NCBI RefSeq assembly: GCF_004341105.1
Contig: NZ_SLZK01000001.1
Span: 868,001-932,000, forward strand
Direction: 5' to 3'
Length of the DNA: 64,000 nucleotides
DNA from: Rhizobium sp. BK418
Lineage (GTDB): Bacteria; Pseudomonadota; Alphaproteobacteria; Rhizobiales; Rhizobiaceae
Shown here: one piece after another, positions 1 to 10,213 of the stretch
How the letters are laid out: each line of letters begins with the position of its first letter
Numbering within the stretch: position 1 is the first letter of the stretch
Made by a program: the position numbers and the translations under genes
The notes under the pieces: model-generated
Told to the model about the DNA's origin: nothing
The model's input: the letters and a program-made list of their open reading frames with translations, nothing else
The model's database searches: none

Positions 1-549
1 CTCGCCGATGAAGTTGACGGCATGTTTTACCTGCAGCTTGGCCCAGGCTGAGAAAGACCAGTAGGGCATGCCGAGACGGCGCCGCACGGCAGCGAGCACG
101 ATATTGATGCGGATCGCCATGTCATAGGCCCAGTCGCCGAGATAGGCGAGCAGACGCGCGTTACGCACGACGACGTCGAATTCGTCGCCATGCAGGATCA
201 GGTACTTCTTGCCGTCTGCGCCATGGTGGACGATGCGGTCGACGACTTCGATGCCGCCGAAATGCGTGCCGGGAAAGGCGCGCAGGAATTCGTCGTGATT
301 GCCGGGAATATAGACGACGCGGGTACCCTTGCGTGCCTTGCGCAGCAGCTTCTGGACCACATCGTTGCAGACCTGCGGCCAGTACCAGCTGCGCTTGAGG
401 CGCCAGCCATCGACGATATCGCCGACGAGGTAGATCGTCTCCGCCTCGTGATATCTGAGAAAATCGAGCAAGAAATCCGCCTTGGCGGCCTTCGAGCCCA
501 GATGCACATCGGAAATGAAGAGGGTGCGGAAGCGCCGGGGTTCCATCAT
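1..549 (-). CDS. UDP-2,3-diacylglucosamine diphosphatase-like metallophosphoesterase (partial)
   Basis: The first 183 codons are present and the gene runs off the left edge. The frame is open from an ATG pair at 549/546. The calcineurin-type metal-binding blocks are visible: ISDVHLG (residues 12-18), GDIVDGW (43-49), GNHDE (83-87) and LHGDEFD (119-125). The spacing and the GDIVDGW block fit the LpxH/YbbF-like branch, in which LpxH removes UMP from UDP-2,3-diacylglucosamine during lipid A synthesis. Some members of the branch act on other phosphoesters, so the substrate is inferred. A GTG at 558 in the same frame is an alternative start. The gene is divergent from the malic enzyme gene. Confidence 0.85.
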   Translation of the reverse strand, partial: MMEPRRFRTLFISDVHLGSKAAKADFLLDFLRYHEAETIYLVGDIVDGWRLKRSWYWPQVCNDVVQKLLRKARKGTRVVYIPGNHDEFLRAFPGTHFGGIEVVDRIVHHGADGKKYLILHGDEFDVVVRNARLLAYLGDWAYDMAIRINIVLAAVRRRLGMPYWSFSAWAKLQVKHAVNFIGE

Positions 550-798
550 GTCTGTCACAAGCCTTTCCGCTCGTGTCCCATCGTTCTTCGTCTGGCTTTC
601 CAAAATCAGACTCGTGTATCAGGAAGATGACAAAGGGCAGGAAAGCCCTGCAAGACCGCTCGATCCAACAGCCAATGTCAGCTCGCCGTTACCATGTGAT
701 CAAAAAGTTCCACTGCGGCCATTTCCGTACTGTCCAGGCCGGTCGATTGATGTATGGAGGAGTCTTCAAAAGACTTCGAAGGACGATTGGAAGCGGCT

Positions 799-3123
799 AT
801 GGATCACCAGGATAAATCCCAGGAAAAGGCCAAGACGGAAAAGGATCTGGCCGGCGGAAGCCTCGACGATCAGGCTCTTTTCTTCCACCGCTATCCGCGC
901 CCCGGCAAGCTGGAAATCCAGGCGACCAAGCCGCTCGGCAACCAGCGCGATCTGGCGCTTGCCTATTCCCCCGGCGTCGCCGCCCCCTGCCTCGCCATCC
1001 GCGACAATCCTGAAACTGCGGCCGATTATACATCTCGCGCCAACCTCGTCGCCGTGATCTCCAACGGCACGGCCGTGCTCGGTCTCGGCAATATCGGCCC
1101 GCTTGCCTCCAAACCCGTCATGGAAGGCAAGGCTGTTCTCTTTAAGAAATTCGCCAATATCGACGTCTTCGACATCGAAGTGGATGCCACCGACGTCGAC
1201 CAGATGGTCGCCACCGTCGCTTCGTTGGAGCCGACCTTCGGCGGCATCAATCTCGAAGACATCAAGGCGCCGGAATGCTTCCGCATCGAGAAGCAGCTGC
1301 GCGAGAAGATGAAGATCCCGGTCTTCCATGACGACCAGCATGGCACCGCCATCATCGTCGCTGCTGCAATCCTCAACGGTCTCGAACTGGCCGGCAAGAA
1401 GATCGACGAGGTCAAGATCGTCGCCTCGGGCGCCGGCGCTGCGGCGCTCGCCTGCCTCAACCTTCTGGTGACGCTCGGCGCCAAGCGCGAAAACATCTGG
1501 GTTCACGATCTCGAGGGCCTCGTCTATGAAGGCCGCGTCGAACTGATGGACGAATGGAAGGCCATTTACGCCCAGAAGAGCGTCACGCGCACGCTCGCCG
1601 AAAATATCGGCGGAGCCGATGTTTTCCTCGGCCTTTCCGCCGCTGGCGTCTTGAAGCCGGAACTCCTGGCGCAGATGGCTGAAAAGCCGCTCATCATGGC
1701 GCTCGCCAACCCGACGCCCGAAATTATGCCGGATCTCGCCCGCGCCGCGCGCCCGGATGCGATGATCTGCACCGGCCGTTCCGATTTTCCGAACCAGGTC
1801 AACAACGTCCTCTGCTTCCCCTATATTTTCAGGGGCGCGCTGGACTGTGGTGCCGAGACGATCAACGAGGAAATGAAGATGGCGGCTGTGCGCGCCATCG
1901 CAGCGCTCGCCCGCGAGGAGCCGTCCGACGTTGCCGCCCGCGCCTATTCCGGCGAGACACCGGTTTTTGGTCCCGATTATCTCATCCCCTCGCCCTTCGA
2001 TCCGCGCCTGATCCTGCGCATCGCACCTGCCGTCGCCAGGGCTGCGGCCGAAAGTGGCGTGGCGCGTCGCCCGATTGCCGATTTCGACGCTTATCTCGAC
2101 CAGCTGAATCGCTTCGTTTTCCGCTCCGGCTTCGTGATGAAGCCAATCTTCACGGCGGCCAAGGTGGCCGAGCGTAAACGCGTGATCTTCTCCGAAGGTG
2201 AAGACGAGCGTGTGCTGCGCGCCGCCCAGGTGCTGCTCGAGGAAGGCATTGCCGAGCCGATCATCATCGGCCGTCCGCAGGTCATCGAGACCCGCCTGAA
2301 GCGCTACGGCTTGCGCATCCGCCCGCTTTCGGATTTCGATGTCATCAATCCCGAGGACGATCCGCGCTTCCGCGAATATGTCGATCTTTATTTTTCGCTG
2401 GTCGGCCGCCGCGGCGTCATCCCGGAAGCCGCCCGCACCATCGTGCGCACCAATACGACGGTCATCGGGGCCTTGGCGCTGAAGCGTGGCGAAGCTGACG
2501 CATTGATATGCGGCCTCGAAGGGCGCTATGAAAAGCATCTCCGCGATGTACGCCAGATCATCGGCAAGCGTCCCAATGTACGTGATTTCTCAGCACTCAG
2601 CCTGATGATCTCGCAGCGCGGTGCCACCTTCTTCACCGATACCTACGTGACTTTCAACCCGACGGCGGAAGAGATCGCCGAGGCGACAGTTCTGGCAGCG
2701 GAGGAAATCAAGCGCTTCGGCATCACCCCGCGTGCGGCCCTCGTCTCGCATTCGAATTTCGGCTCACGCGAATCCGAAAGCGCCACAAAGATGCGCCATG
2801 CGCTGCAGTTGGTGCGCGAGACGGCGCCTGATCTCGAAGTCGATGGCGAAATGCACGGCGAGAGCGCGATCTCCGAGGATCTGCGCCGCCGCGTCATGCC
2901 GCACACCACGCTGGATGGTGAAGCCAACCTGCTGGTCTTCCCGAACCTCGATGCCGCCAATATTACGCTCGGCGTGGTGAAGTCGATGACAGATGGGCTG
3001 CATGTTGGCCCGATCTTGCTCGGCGCGGCACTGCCGGCACATATTCTGGCGCCGTCCGTTACCTCGCGCGGTGTGGTCAATATGGCAGCTCTGGCTGTCG
3101 TAGAAGCTTCACAGCCGGCCTAA
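799..3123 (+). CDS. maeB: malic enzyme with C-terminal phosphotransacetylase-like domain
   Basis: This is a cytoplasmic enzyme that oxidatively decarboxylates malate to pyruvate, with NAD or NADP. The N-terminal half carries malic enzyme blocks ([34 protein letters not shown]) and a GAGAAA dinucleotide-binding loop. The last 330 or so residues resemble phosphate acetyltransferase ([23 protein letters not shown]) and are thought to be regulatory in this family. The length of 774 aa matches the large rhizobial malic enzymes Dme and Tme (about 765-770 aa). I cannot decide cofactor preference. ATG 799 is preferred because GGAAG lies 8 bases upstream; ATG 754 would add 15 unusual residues. Confidence 0.93.
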   Translation: MDHQDKSQEKAKTEKDLAGGSLDDQALFFHRYPRPGKLEIQATKPLGNQRDLALAYSPGVAAPCLAIRDNPETAADYTSRANLVAVISNGTAVLGLGNIGPLASKPVMEGKAVLFKKFANIDVFDIEVDATDVDQMVATVASLEPTFGGINLEDIKAPECFRIEKQLREKMKIPVFHDDQHGTAIIVAAAILNGLELAGKKIDEVKIVASGAGAAALACLNLLVTLGAKRENIWVHDLEGLVYEGRVELMDEWKAIYAQKSVTRTLAENIGGADVFLGLSAAGVLKPELLAQMAEKPLIMALANPTPEIMPDLARAARPDAMICTGRSDFPNQVNNVLCFPYIFRGALDCGAETINEEMKMAAVRAIAALAREEPSDVAARAYSGETPVFGPDYLIPSPFDPRLILRIAPAVARAAAESGVARRPIADFDAYLDQLNRFVFRSGFVMKPIFTAAKVAERKRVIFSEGEDERVLRAAQVLLEEGIAEPIIIGRPQVIETRLKRYGLRIRPLSDFDVINPEDDPRFREYVDLYFSLVGRRGVIPEAARTIVRTNTTVIGALALKRGEADALICGLEGRYEKHLRDVRQIIGKRPNVRDFSALSLMISQRGATFFTDTYVTFNPTAEEIAEATVLAAEEIKRFGITPRAALVSHSNFGSRESESATKMRHALQLVRETAPDLEVDGEMHGESAISEDLRRRVMPHTTLDGEANLLVFPNLDAANITLGVVKSMTDGLHVGPILLGAALPAHILAPSVTSRGVVNMAALAVVEASQPA

Positions 3124-3153
3124 GCCGCCTGCAGAGCGTTCGCATCCATTGGA

Positions 3154-3687
3154 TCAGGCACGCCGTAGCGATCGGCTTCCCTGATCCGACAGTTCATCGG
3201 CGCGTTCGTTGCCGGCGACGCCGGAATGGCCCTTGCACCAGGCAATGCTGATCTGCGGATTTTGTAATAGCTCGATATCGACGGCTTGCCAGAGTTCGGC
3301 ATCGGCGACCACCCGGTTTCTGGCATTGCCGCCAGGGTTGCTCTTCTTCCAGCCATTGTTCTTCCAGATCGGGCGCCAGTGATTGCTGCCTTCGACAGCG
3401 TAGACTGAATCGGACCATATAACTGCTGCCTCGCCCGCTGCCGTGCAGTTGATCCAGATTGCTGCCTTCAGCACCGCGGTTAGTTCCATCGCGTTATTGG
3501 CAGAATTCTCAGCGCCGCCGAAACCCGAAGCGATTTCCACGCCATCGCGATACGCGACGAAGGCCCAGCCACCGTGCCAGGAACGCGGCTCGAAACAACC
3601 GTCCACGAAAACGTGAAGGCCGTCCCGGGTTTGCGGCATTTCCGATGTCGTTTCAGGAAGTGGGATGTTGTCAGAAAAACTTGTCAT
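3154..3687 (-). CDS. rnhA: ribonuclease HI
   Basis: This 177-aa protein should cleave the RNA strand of RNA-DNA hybrids, for example at R-loops and primer remnants. The four acidic residues of the RNase H fold are in place: D29 (FVDG), E68 (NAMELTAV), D93 (WSDSVYA) and D164 (GNERADELS), with the accessory H154 in CKGHSGVAGNE. The N-terminal 20 residues precede the usual fold and the protein is slightly longer than the 155-aa E. coli enzyme. It is convergent with the malic enzyme gene, with only 30 bases between stop codons. Confidence 0.93.
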   Translation of the reverse strand: MTSFSDNIPLPETTSEMPQTRDGLHVFVDGCFEPRSWHGGWAFVAYRDGVEIASGFGGAENSANNAMELTAVLKAAIWINCTAAGEAAVIWSDSVYAVEGSNHWRPIWKNNGWKKSNPGGNARNRVVADAELWQAVDIELLQNPQISIAWCKGHSGVAGNERADELSDQGSRSLRRA

Positions 3688-3886
3688 GTCAGGCGGTTAT
3701 CTATTAAGGAGCTCCCGCGTAACTGCGCAAGAGATGGAAGTGGAAGCATCAGACTTGCTGGATAACATCGCGAAAATGCGATAGGAATGACTCCGGGGTT
3801 ATTAAGGGAAATACGCTAGGATAGTGCTCGGCGAACTGAAGCCGCAATTCGCCAATGGATGCCTTTTCTCATTCCGGAACGACGTC

Positions 3887-4969
3887 GTGAAGCGCCGAAA
3901 CCTGTATCTCGTCTTCTTTCTGGCATTCGCGGCTCCTGCAGCCGCTGAGACCAATGCGATCTGCGAGGATCTGCGCGGGCGCCTTGCCGACCTGCCGCAA
4001 TCGATCGGCAATGGTAATGGGGCTGAGATGCGCCAATATGCAGGTGCGCTTGCCGAACAGAATCTCGAACTGCGCAAGGTACGCAGCGACCTGCGCCGAT
4101 ATGGCTGCACCTCCGGCAGCATGGTTGTGGTCGGTGGCGAGAATGCCGGCTTCTGCAGCGAGCTCGAACAATCCGAAGCCAAGATGGTGGACAATATCCG
4201 CTACCTGCAGGACCGCCGCAACGAGCTGCGCGACTCCGGTGCCGATCCGGCCCGCGAAGGCCTTTTGGCCGCCCTTGAGGATAATGGCTGCAACAGCGAC
4301 AGCTTTAGCGAACCCGTACAGGGTGATGCCTATGCGCCTGCTCCCTCCATCGAGGAACAGGCCATGCGCGGCGATACCTTCATCCCGCTTGGCGGCGGCG
4401 AGCGGTACGGCTTGCCGCGCGCAGAAATGCTTTCTCCGGTCAGCACCATTTGCGTGCGCACCTGCGACGGCGGCTTCTTCCCGATCAGCAACAATGCGAC
4501 CTCGGTCGATTTCGGCCGCGATGCCGCAACCTGCTCAAAGATGTGCCCCGGCGTGGAGACGGAGCTTTATTATCGTGACATTTCGAGCGGCGATGCCGCA
4601 AACATGATCTCGGCGGCAACCGGCGCACCCTATAGCGCGATGAAAAACGCCTTCGCCTACAAGACCCGCGCACCCGGCGAAAAATCTGCCTGCTCCTGCA
4701 ATCTGACGGCCTATTACGACGAGATTCGCAAGAGCCAGTCAGTTTCTGCACCGGTGACCGAGCCGAAGGGCTCGATCACCACGATCCAGACGCAAGCGCC
4801 GAAGAGCGCAGGCGCCCCGCCCGCTCCACAGGCACAGGTGCCCGACCGCCCCTACGATCCTGCAACCAGGGTCCGGCAAGTCGGCCCGCAATTCCTTGCT
4901 GGCGATCAGGGTAAGATCGACCTCGCCAATCCAGCGGTATCCGGTCCGCAGCCCCAACAGCAGCCATAG
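3887..4969 (+). CDS. DUF2865 family secreted protein
   Basis: Exported protein of unknown function. With the GTG start at 3887 it begins with a clean signal peptide (KRRNLYLVFFLAFAAPAAA, cleavage near residue 19). The ATG at 3824 would place 21 extra residues before it, so I prefer the GTG. The central region holds the conserved block CVRTCDGGFFPIS, then paired cysteines (CSKMCPG), YYRD and a CSCNL motif, which I recognise as DUF2865, a family mostly from Rhizobiales. The first part has several cysteines and the last 70 residues are rich in Pro, Gln and Ala. The mature protein is probably periplasmic and disulfide-bonded. No role is known. Confidence 0.75.
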   Translation: MKRRNLYLVFFLAFAAPAAAETNAICEDLRGRLADLPQSIGNGNGAEMRQYAGALAEQNLELRKVRSDLRRYGCTSGSMVVVGGENAGFCSELEQSEAKMVDNIRYLQDRRNELRDSGADPAREGLLAALEDNGCNSDSFSEPVQGDAYAPAPSIEEQAMRGDTFIPLGGGERYGLPRAEMLSPVSTICVRTCDGGFFPISNNATSVDFGRDAATCSKMCPGVETELYYRDISSGDAANMISAATGAPYSAMKNAFAYKTRAPGEKSACSCNLTAYYDEIRKSQSVSAPVTEPKGSITTIQTQAPKSAGAPPAPQAQVPDRPYDPATRVRQVGPQFLAGDQGKIDLANPAVSGPQPQQQP

Positions 4970-4992
4970 TCGACACCAAAACGCGCTTTTCT

Positions 4993-5859
4993 TCAGGTCG
5001 ACGAGCGATGATGTTCGCGGAAGGCTGCCGCCAGCGTGCGCAGCGCCGCGCGCGATTTCGCATCCGTCAGCGTCGAATGCAGCACGACTTCCGAAGATGG
5101 CAGCGGTGGGAGGCCGAAGCGCTCGCCGACATCCACCGTGCCGACAGGCGCCAGGCGATGGGAGAAGGTCGAGACGGCAAGCCCTGCAGACACGGCGGCG
5201 GTCACAGCCGAAGAGCCGCCGCCAAGGAAGACCTCGATCCAGGGGATGCCGGCGGCATCGAGCGCGCGGGTGCAGATATCCCGCACCTTGCAATCGGGCG
5301 AAAGCGCCGCAAGCCGCAGCGGTTCGCCTCGGCGGTATTCGAATTGCGGCGTGGCAAACCAGCTGAAATGCTCCGGCGCCAGAACCTCGCCGTCGCGCCG
5401 ATCCTCTTCCCGGCGAATGATCGCCGCATCCAGATCTCCGCGATCGAAAGCGTCGAGCAGCGCGCATGAATTGTCGAGCCGCACCTCGATCGTCAGCCCC
5501 GGATCATGCGCATTGAGGCGTGCAAGCAGCGTCGGCACTTCCGGGCCGGCGACGTGGGCCGCTATGCCCAGCCTGAAACGACGGCGCGACGAGGAAAGGG
5601 CTGCGACGGCCCGGTCATGGGCAGCGAGGAATTCCCTTGCAGCGTCGAGAAACACTGCGCCCTGCGCCGAGAGCCGCACCAGCCGCGGCGTGCGCTCGAT
5701 CAGGCGGTGGCCAAGCCGCTCCTCGAGCCGCTTCAGCTTGACGCTGATTGCGCCTTGCGTGCTGTCGAGCGCGGTGGCGGCTCGGGTGAAGCTCCTGTTA
5801 TCGGCAATGGCCACAAAGGCCTGAACGGAATCGACATCGAGCATGGTGAAGCCAGTCAT
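4993..5859 (-). CDS. LysR family transcriptional regulator
   Basis: Typical 288-aa LysR protein: a winged helix-turn-helix in the first 65 residues (FVAIADNRSFTRAATALDST, then LKRLEERLG) and a substrate-binding domain from about residue 90. An internal ATG at 5844 (MLDVDSVQAF) is a good alternative start. It is transcribed divergently from the MFS exporter gene at 5985, and the spacer holds a perfect ATCAT-N11-ATGAT dyad, the arrangement expected when a LysR protein controls itself and its neighbour. The effector is unknown. Confidence 0.88.
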   Translation of the reverse strand: MTGFTMLDVDSVQAFVAIADNRSFTRAATALDSTQGAISVKLKRLEERLGHRLIERTPRLVRLSAQGAVFLDAAREFLAAHDRAVAALSSSRRRFRLGIAAHVAGPEVPTLLARLNAHDPGLTIEVRLDNSCALLDAFDRGDLDAAIIRREEDRRDGEVLAPEHFSWFATPQFEYRRGEPLRLAALSPDCKVRDICTRALDAAGIPWIEVFLGGGSSAVTAAVSAGLAVSTFSHRLAPVGTVDVGERFGLPPLPSSEVVLHSTLTDAKSRAALRTLAAAFREHHRSST

Positions 5860-5886
5860 CCAGATTTGTTATGACTGAAATACTTA

Positions 5887-5907
5887 ATCATCCAATTCTG
5901 TAATGAT
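5887..5907. promoter_or_regulatory. candidate LysR operator (T-N11-A dyad)
   Basis: The spacer between the divergent LysR and MFS genes contains ATCAT, eleven bases, then ATGAT, a perfect interrupted dyad of the T-N11-A class bound by LysR proteins. It lies 28 bases upstream of the LysR start and 78 bases upstream of the MFS start. The assignment rests on symmetry and position only. Confidence 0.45.
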
Positions 5908-5984
5908 CAAGTCCCGCCTATGCTGACGCAAACGGGCGGAAGGGCATGTCACCCTTTTCCGCCTCAACGTCGAAAGGCCAAAGC

Positions 5985-7529
5985 ATGCGTCCTGTTTCTC
6001 TTCTATCCTCTCGCACACGTGGCATCGTTGCCCTGATAGCCGCCTGTCTGTCCTCCCTCATGTTCGGTCTCGAAATATCGAGCGTACCGGCGATCCTGCC
6101 GACACTGGAAAAGGTGCTGCATGCCGATTTCAGCAGCCTACAATGGATCATGAATGCCTACACAATCGCCGTCACCACGGTGCTGATGGCGGCGGGCACC
6201 ATCGCCGATCGTTACGGCCGCAAGCGCGTCTTCCTGATCGGTATTGCCGCCTTCGGCCTCACCTCGCTCGTTGCCGGTCTCGCACAGAATGCCTCTCTGC
6301 TGATTGCCGCCCGCTTTCTGCAAGGCATGAGCGGTGGCGTGATGCTGATCTGCCAGGTAGCCGTCCTGTCCCATCAATTCCAGGAGGGCCGCGCTCGCAG
6401 CATAGCCTTCGGCTGGTGGGGCATCATCTTCGGCCTCGGCCTCGGCTTCGGTCCGATCATCGGTGTTGCCATTGTGGCGGCCGCTGGGTGGCAATGGGTG
6501 TTCCTCATCCATGCGGTGCTGGCTGCCGTAACCATAGCGCTCGCTCTGCCAGGCATTGAGGAATCGCGCGATCCCGGCGCAGGCCGGCTCGATATTGTCG
6601 GCATTGCCACCCTTTCGCTGTCTGTCTTCTGTCTTGCCTTCTTCATCACCCAAGGACCGGCTCTGGGCTTCGCCAGTCCCGCCGCACTCGGCATCATCGC
6701 CCTCTCCGCAGCAAGTCTCATTGCCTTCATCATTGCCGAGCGGCTGAACCCGCGGCCGATGTTCGATGCCTCGGTCTTCCGCATCCGCGCCTTCTCGGGC
6801 GCGATCATCGGGTCGGCTGCCATGAACATCAGCTTCTGGCCCTTCATGATCTACCTGCCGATCTGGTATGAAGCCGGCCTCGGTTACGGCAGTATGGCCG
6901 CCGGCATCGCATTGTTGGCCTATACGCTGCCGACGCTGGTCGTGCCGCCGCTGGCCGAACGGCTGATGCTGCGCTACCGACCTGGCATCATCATTCCTGG
7001 CGGCCTCTTTACTATCGGGCTCGGCTTCCTGCTGATGAAGTCAGGCAGTGCTGCCGCCGCGCCAAGCTGGCTGACGATGCTGCCCGGTGCTCTCTTTGCC
7101 GGCATCGGGCTTGGCTTCACCAACACTCCGGTCACCAACACGACGACCGGTGCGGTTTCCAGCGACCGCGCAGGCATGGCCTCCGGCATCGACATGAGCG
7201 CCCGGATGATCTCGCTCGCCATCAACATCGCCGTCATGGGCTTCATCCTCTACAGCGGCGTGCTCTCCAATCTGAAGAATGCCTTGCCAAACTCGATGGG
7301 TGCCGGCGAGCTGCGCCTGCTTGCCGAACGGATATCCGCCGGCAACATCGCCGCCCTGCCCGATATTCCGGCCGAGACGGTCCATGATGCGCTGGTCGCG
7401 GGCTTTGGCGGCGTCATGCTCTATGGAGCGATCGGCGTCTGGCTTCTCGCTGTTGTGAGTTTCCTTACTTTTGGCCATCGGAAGGCACCCGCCTGCGCCA
7501 GGGATTGCAGTACCCAGCCCGCCGAATGA
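5985..7529 (+). CDS. MFS transporter, DHA2-like drug/H+ antiporter
   Basis: A polytopic inner-membrane protein of about 514 aa with roughly 14 hydrophobic segments. It has the motif A region ADRYGRKRVFLIG between the second and third segments and the IPAILP-type antiporter region near the N terminus (VPAILPTLEKVL), as in QacA/EmrB-type exporters. ATG 5985 is chosen because AAAGG lies 7 bases upstream; ATG 5946 is possible. The neighbouring divergent LysR gene probably regulates it. The substrate cannot be read from the sequence. Confidence 0.87.
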   Translation: MRPVSLLSSRTRGIVALIAACLSSLMFGLEISSVPAILPTLEKVLHADFSSLQWIMNAYTIAVTTVLMAAGTIADRYGRKRVFLIGIAAFGLTSLVAGLAQNASLLIAARFLQGMSGGVMLICQVAVLSHQFQEGRARSIAFGWWGIIFGLGLGFGPIIGVAIVAAAGWQWVFLIHAVLAAVTIALALPGIEESRDPGAGRLDIVGIATLSLSVFCLAFFITQGPALGFASPAALGIIALSAASLIAFIIAERLNPRPMFDASVFRIRAFSGAIIGSAAMNISFWPFMIYLPIWYEAGLGYGSMAAGIALLAYTLPTLVVPPLAERLMLRYRPGIIIPGGLFTIGLGFLLMKSGSAAAAPSWLTMLPGALFAGIGLGFTNTPVTNTTTGAVSSDRAGMASGIDMSARMISLAINIAVMGFILYSGVLSNLKNALPNSMGAGELRLLAERISAGNIAALPDIPAETVHDALVAGFGGVMLYGAIGVWLLAVVSFLTFGHRKAPACARDCSTQPAE

Positions 7530-7546
7530 CACATACCCGCGCCGGC

Positions 7547-8296
<750 letters not shown>

Positions 8297-8304
8297 CTAT
8301 CTTG

Positions 8305-8466
8305 TCAGGCCGGTCTTCTGACTTGGCGTCATTCGCTTCGCCGCAGCCTTCCCGGCCTTGCGGCCAGTGGCGTCGTTGGGCGGCGGGCGTCGGCCTTACA
8401 GCGTTGGGCACGTTCCGGTCTCGCACCGGATTCCCGATTCTCCCGCTTGTGAAAGCGGGCACCTGA
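8305..8466 (-). promoter_or_regulatory. cobalamin riboswitch controlling bluB
   Basis: Read on the minus strand, the leader shows the conserved cobalamin aptamer elements in order: GGTGCC at the 5' end, GAATCGGGAATCCGGTG, a GACCGGAACGTGCCC arm, CGCTGTAAGGCCGA, then GCCACTGG followed by GGGAAGG, and the terminal AAGTCAGAAGACCGGCC. This is the B12 box and flanking core. A GC-rich hairpin and the bluB ribosome binding site follow within 60 bases with no T-run, so translational control is more likely than transcription termination. Confidence 0.93.
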
Positions 8467-8473
8467 CGGGCGA

Positions 8474-8502
8474 TCTATGGCGCGGAAACGCCACGGCAGC
8501 AA
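8474..8502 (-). promoter_or_regulatory. candidate promoter for the bluB riboswitch transcript
   Basis: On the minus strand TTGCTG (8502-8497) and CATAGA (8479-8474) are separated by 17 bases and lie just upstream of the riboswitch 5' end. Inferred from spacing and position only. Confidence 0.4.
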
Positions 8503-8600
8503 GCGGCATGCGACATTCATTTCGTGGACAGGTTGAAAATGCTGGCCTAGAACGAAAATCAAATCCAATCGACGCCGCTGGCGCGCCGAATCCTGTCTCC

Positions 8601-10064
8601 TTGCATCCCGGTTGCCCTTTGTCCCGTCTAACGCCGATGATCCTTGCGGTCGCCCTGTTCATGGAACAGATGGATTCGACCGTGATTGCCACCAGCCTGC
8701 CGGCGATTGCTGCCGATATCGGCACCTCGCCGATCGCGCTGAAGCTTGCGGTAACGAGCTACCTCGTGGCGCTTGCCATCTTCATTCCGGTCAGCGGCTG
8801 GATGTCGGATCGCTTCGGCGCGCGCAACATCTTCCGCCTGGCCATCTTCGTTTTCATGGTCGGCTCCGTCGCCTGCGCCTTTTCCAATTCGATCGCCGCC
8901 TTCGTCGTTTCCCGCCTCATACAGGGTGCCGGTGGCTCGATGATGACGCCGGTCGGGCGCCTGCTGCTGGTGCGCGGCACGCCACGTCACCAGCTGGTGA
9001 ATGCCATGGCATGGCTGACGATTCCGGCGCTGATCGGCCCGATCATGGGCCCGCCGATCGGCGGCTTCCTGACGACCTATTTGAGCTGGCACTGGATCTT
9101 CTGGATCAATGTGCCGATCGGCATTATCGGCATCATCCTTGTCACCCGCTTCCTCCCGGCGATCGAGCCGCGCAGCCCGAAGCCGATGGATTTTCGAGGT
9201 TTCTTCCTCTCAGGGATAGGTTTTGCCGGCTTCGTCTTTGGCGTCTCGGTCATCAGCCTGCCGGCCGTTCCCGTGGTCTACGGCTATATTACCGTCGCCG
9301 TCGGCATCGTCTCCGGTATCCTCTATTTCATCCATGCCAGGCGCACGCGGCATCCGCTGCTCGACCCCAAGATGTTCCGTTATCCGATGTTCAGGGCCTC
9401 GATCCTCGGTGCCTCGAATTTCCGCATGGGCCTCGGTGCGTTGCCCTTCCTCATGCCGTTGATGCTGCAGCTCGGCTTCGGCCTGACGCCGCTGCAATCG
9501 GGCTCGATCACCTTCATCAGCGCGCTCGGCTCGATGGGCTCGAAATTCGCAGCCATGCGCACCTACAACGCCTTTGGCTTCCGCAACGTCATCGCGCTAA
9601 CGACCTTCCTGGCCGCAATCTTCCTTGGCGTGAACGGCTTTTTCACCGCCGAAACGCCGCTCCCCGTCATCATGGGCTGTCTCCTCGTCGGCGGTCTCTT
9701 GCGCTCCATGGCCTTCTCAGGCGTCAACGCCATGGCCTTCGGCGATGTGGATGATGCCGACAGCAGCCAGGCAACCGCCATCAATGCGGTAGCGCAGCGC
9801 ATCTCCATGGCCATGGGCGTTGCAGTCGCCGGCACGATCCTGGAAATCTCCTCGAGCTTCCACGGCGGCAAGCTCTTGGTTTCAGATTTCCACACCGCCT
9901 TCTTCATCGTGGCGGCGATCTCCGCGCTTGCCTGCATCACCTTCCTGCGCCTGCCCGCCAATGCCGGCGAGGAGCTGACGACGCGGCGTCGCAAACATAG
10001 GCATGCGGAGCCGGAAGAGGTTCGGGAAGAGGCACAAGAAGAGGCATTGGCGGAAAGCCGCTGA
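8601..10064 (+). CDS. MFS transporter, DHA2-like multidrug exporter
   Basis: Inner-membrane transporter of about 490 residues with about 14 hydrophobic segments. Segment 1 carries MEQMDSTVIATSLPAIA, a typical DHA2 start, and the cytoplasmic loop after segment 2 has SDRFGARN. The C-terminal tail is charged (Arg/Glu-rich, ending EEALAESR). The start is uncertain: the frame is open from 8358, but that region is the bluB riboswitch and promoter on the other strand. TTG codons at 8601 and 8619 and ATG 8637 all fit, and none has a good ribosome binding site. Substrate unknown. Confidence 0.85.
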   Translation: MHPGCPLSRLTPMILAVALFMEQMDSTVIATSLPAIAADIGTSPIALKLAVTSYLVALAIFIPVSGWMSDRFGARNIFRLAIFVFMVGSVACAFSNSIAAFVVSRLIQGAGGSMMTPVGRLLLVRGTPRHQLVNAMAWLTIPALIGPIMGPPIGGFLTTYLSWHWIFWINVPIGIIGIILVTRFLPAIEPRSPKPMDFRGFFLSGIGFAGFVFGVSVISLPAVPVVYGYITVAVGIVSGILYFIHARRTRHPLLDPKMFRYPMFRASILGASNFRMGLGALPFLMPLMLQLGFGLTPLQSGSITFISALGSMGSKFAAMRTYNAFGFRNVIALTTFLAAIFLGVNGFFTAETPLPVIMGCLLVGGLLRSMAFSGVNAMAFGDVDDADSSQATAINAVAQRISMAMGVAVAGTILEISSSFHGGKLLVSDFHTAFFIVAAISALACITFLRLPANAGEELTTRRRKHRHAEPEEVREEAQEEALAESR

Positions 10065-10103
10065 AAACTTCACGGACCTGTCATTTTTCCTCACAGATTC
10101 CGC

Positions 10104-10132
10104 GTGACAATCTGCATCGGCATGGCTACATA
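10104..10132 (+). promoter_or_regulatory. promoter of the DAHP synthase leader transcript
   Basis: GTGACA (10104-10109), a 17-base spacer and TACATA (10127-10132) form a good sigma-70-type promoter. A start about 7 bases after the -10 element falls on the A of the leader ATG at 10139, which would make the leader mRNA leaderless. Position predicted, not measured. Confidence 0.6.
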
Positions 10133-10138
10133 GGCCGC

Positions 10139-10213
10139 ATGTCGATTTCGTCCGTTTACGCATCGCGATTTTATTCGTACCGCTGCTCCCAGCGGATGCG
10201 GGTCTGTGCGTAA
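10139..10213 (+). CDS. aromatic leader peptide of the class I DAHP synthase gene
   Basis: A 24-codon frame starts at ATG 10139 and ends at TAA 10213. It contains Tyr at codon 7 and the cluster RFYSYR at codons 10-15 (codons TTT TAT TCG TAC), so 4 of 24 residues are Tyr or Phe, with no Trp. The stretch CCGCTG to CAGCGG (10180-10195) inside the frame forms a hairpin right after the last Tyr codon. Together with the terminator at 10242-10269 this is the layout of a leader peptide whose translation senses charged tRNA-Tyr and tRNA-Phe. The predicted transcription start coincides with the ATG, as known for the trp leader of Sinorhizobium meliloti. It is too short for ordinary gene callers. Confidence 0.72.
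   Translation: MSISSVYASRFYSYRCSQRMRVCA

Noticed and set aside
766..2538. A 590-codon minus-strand frame opposite the malic enzyme gene
   Set aside because: It is antisense to a strongly recognised gene and lacks any family motif; long antisense frames are expected in GC-rich codons with this third-position bias.
8358..8600. The upstream part of the open frame before the second MFS exporter
   Set aside because: This region holds the bluB promoter and riboswitch on the other strand and gives residues without similarity to the DHA2 family.
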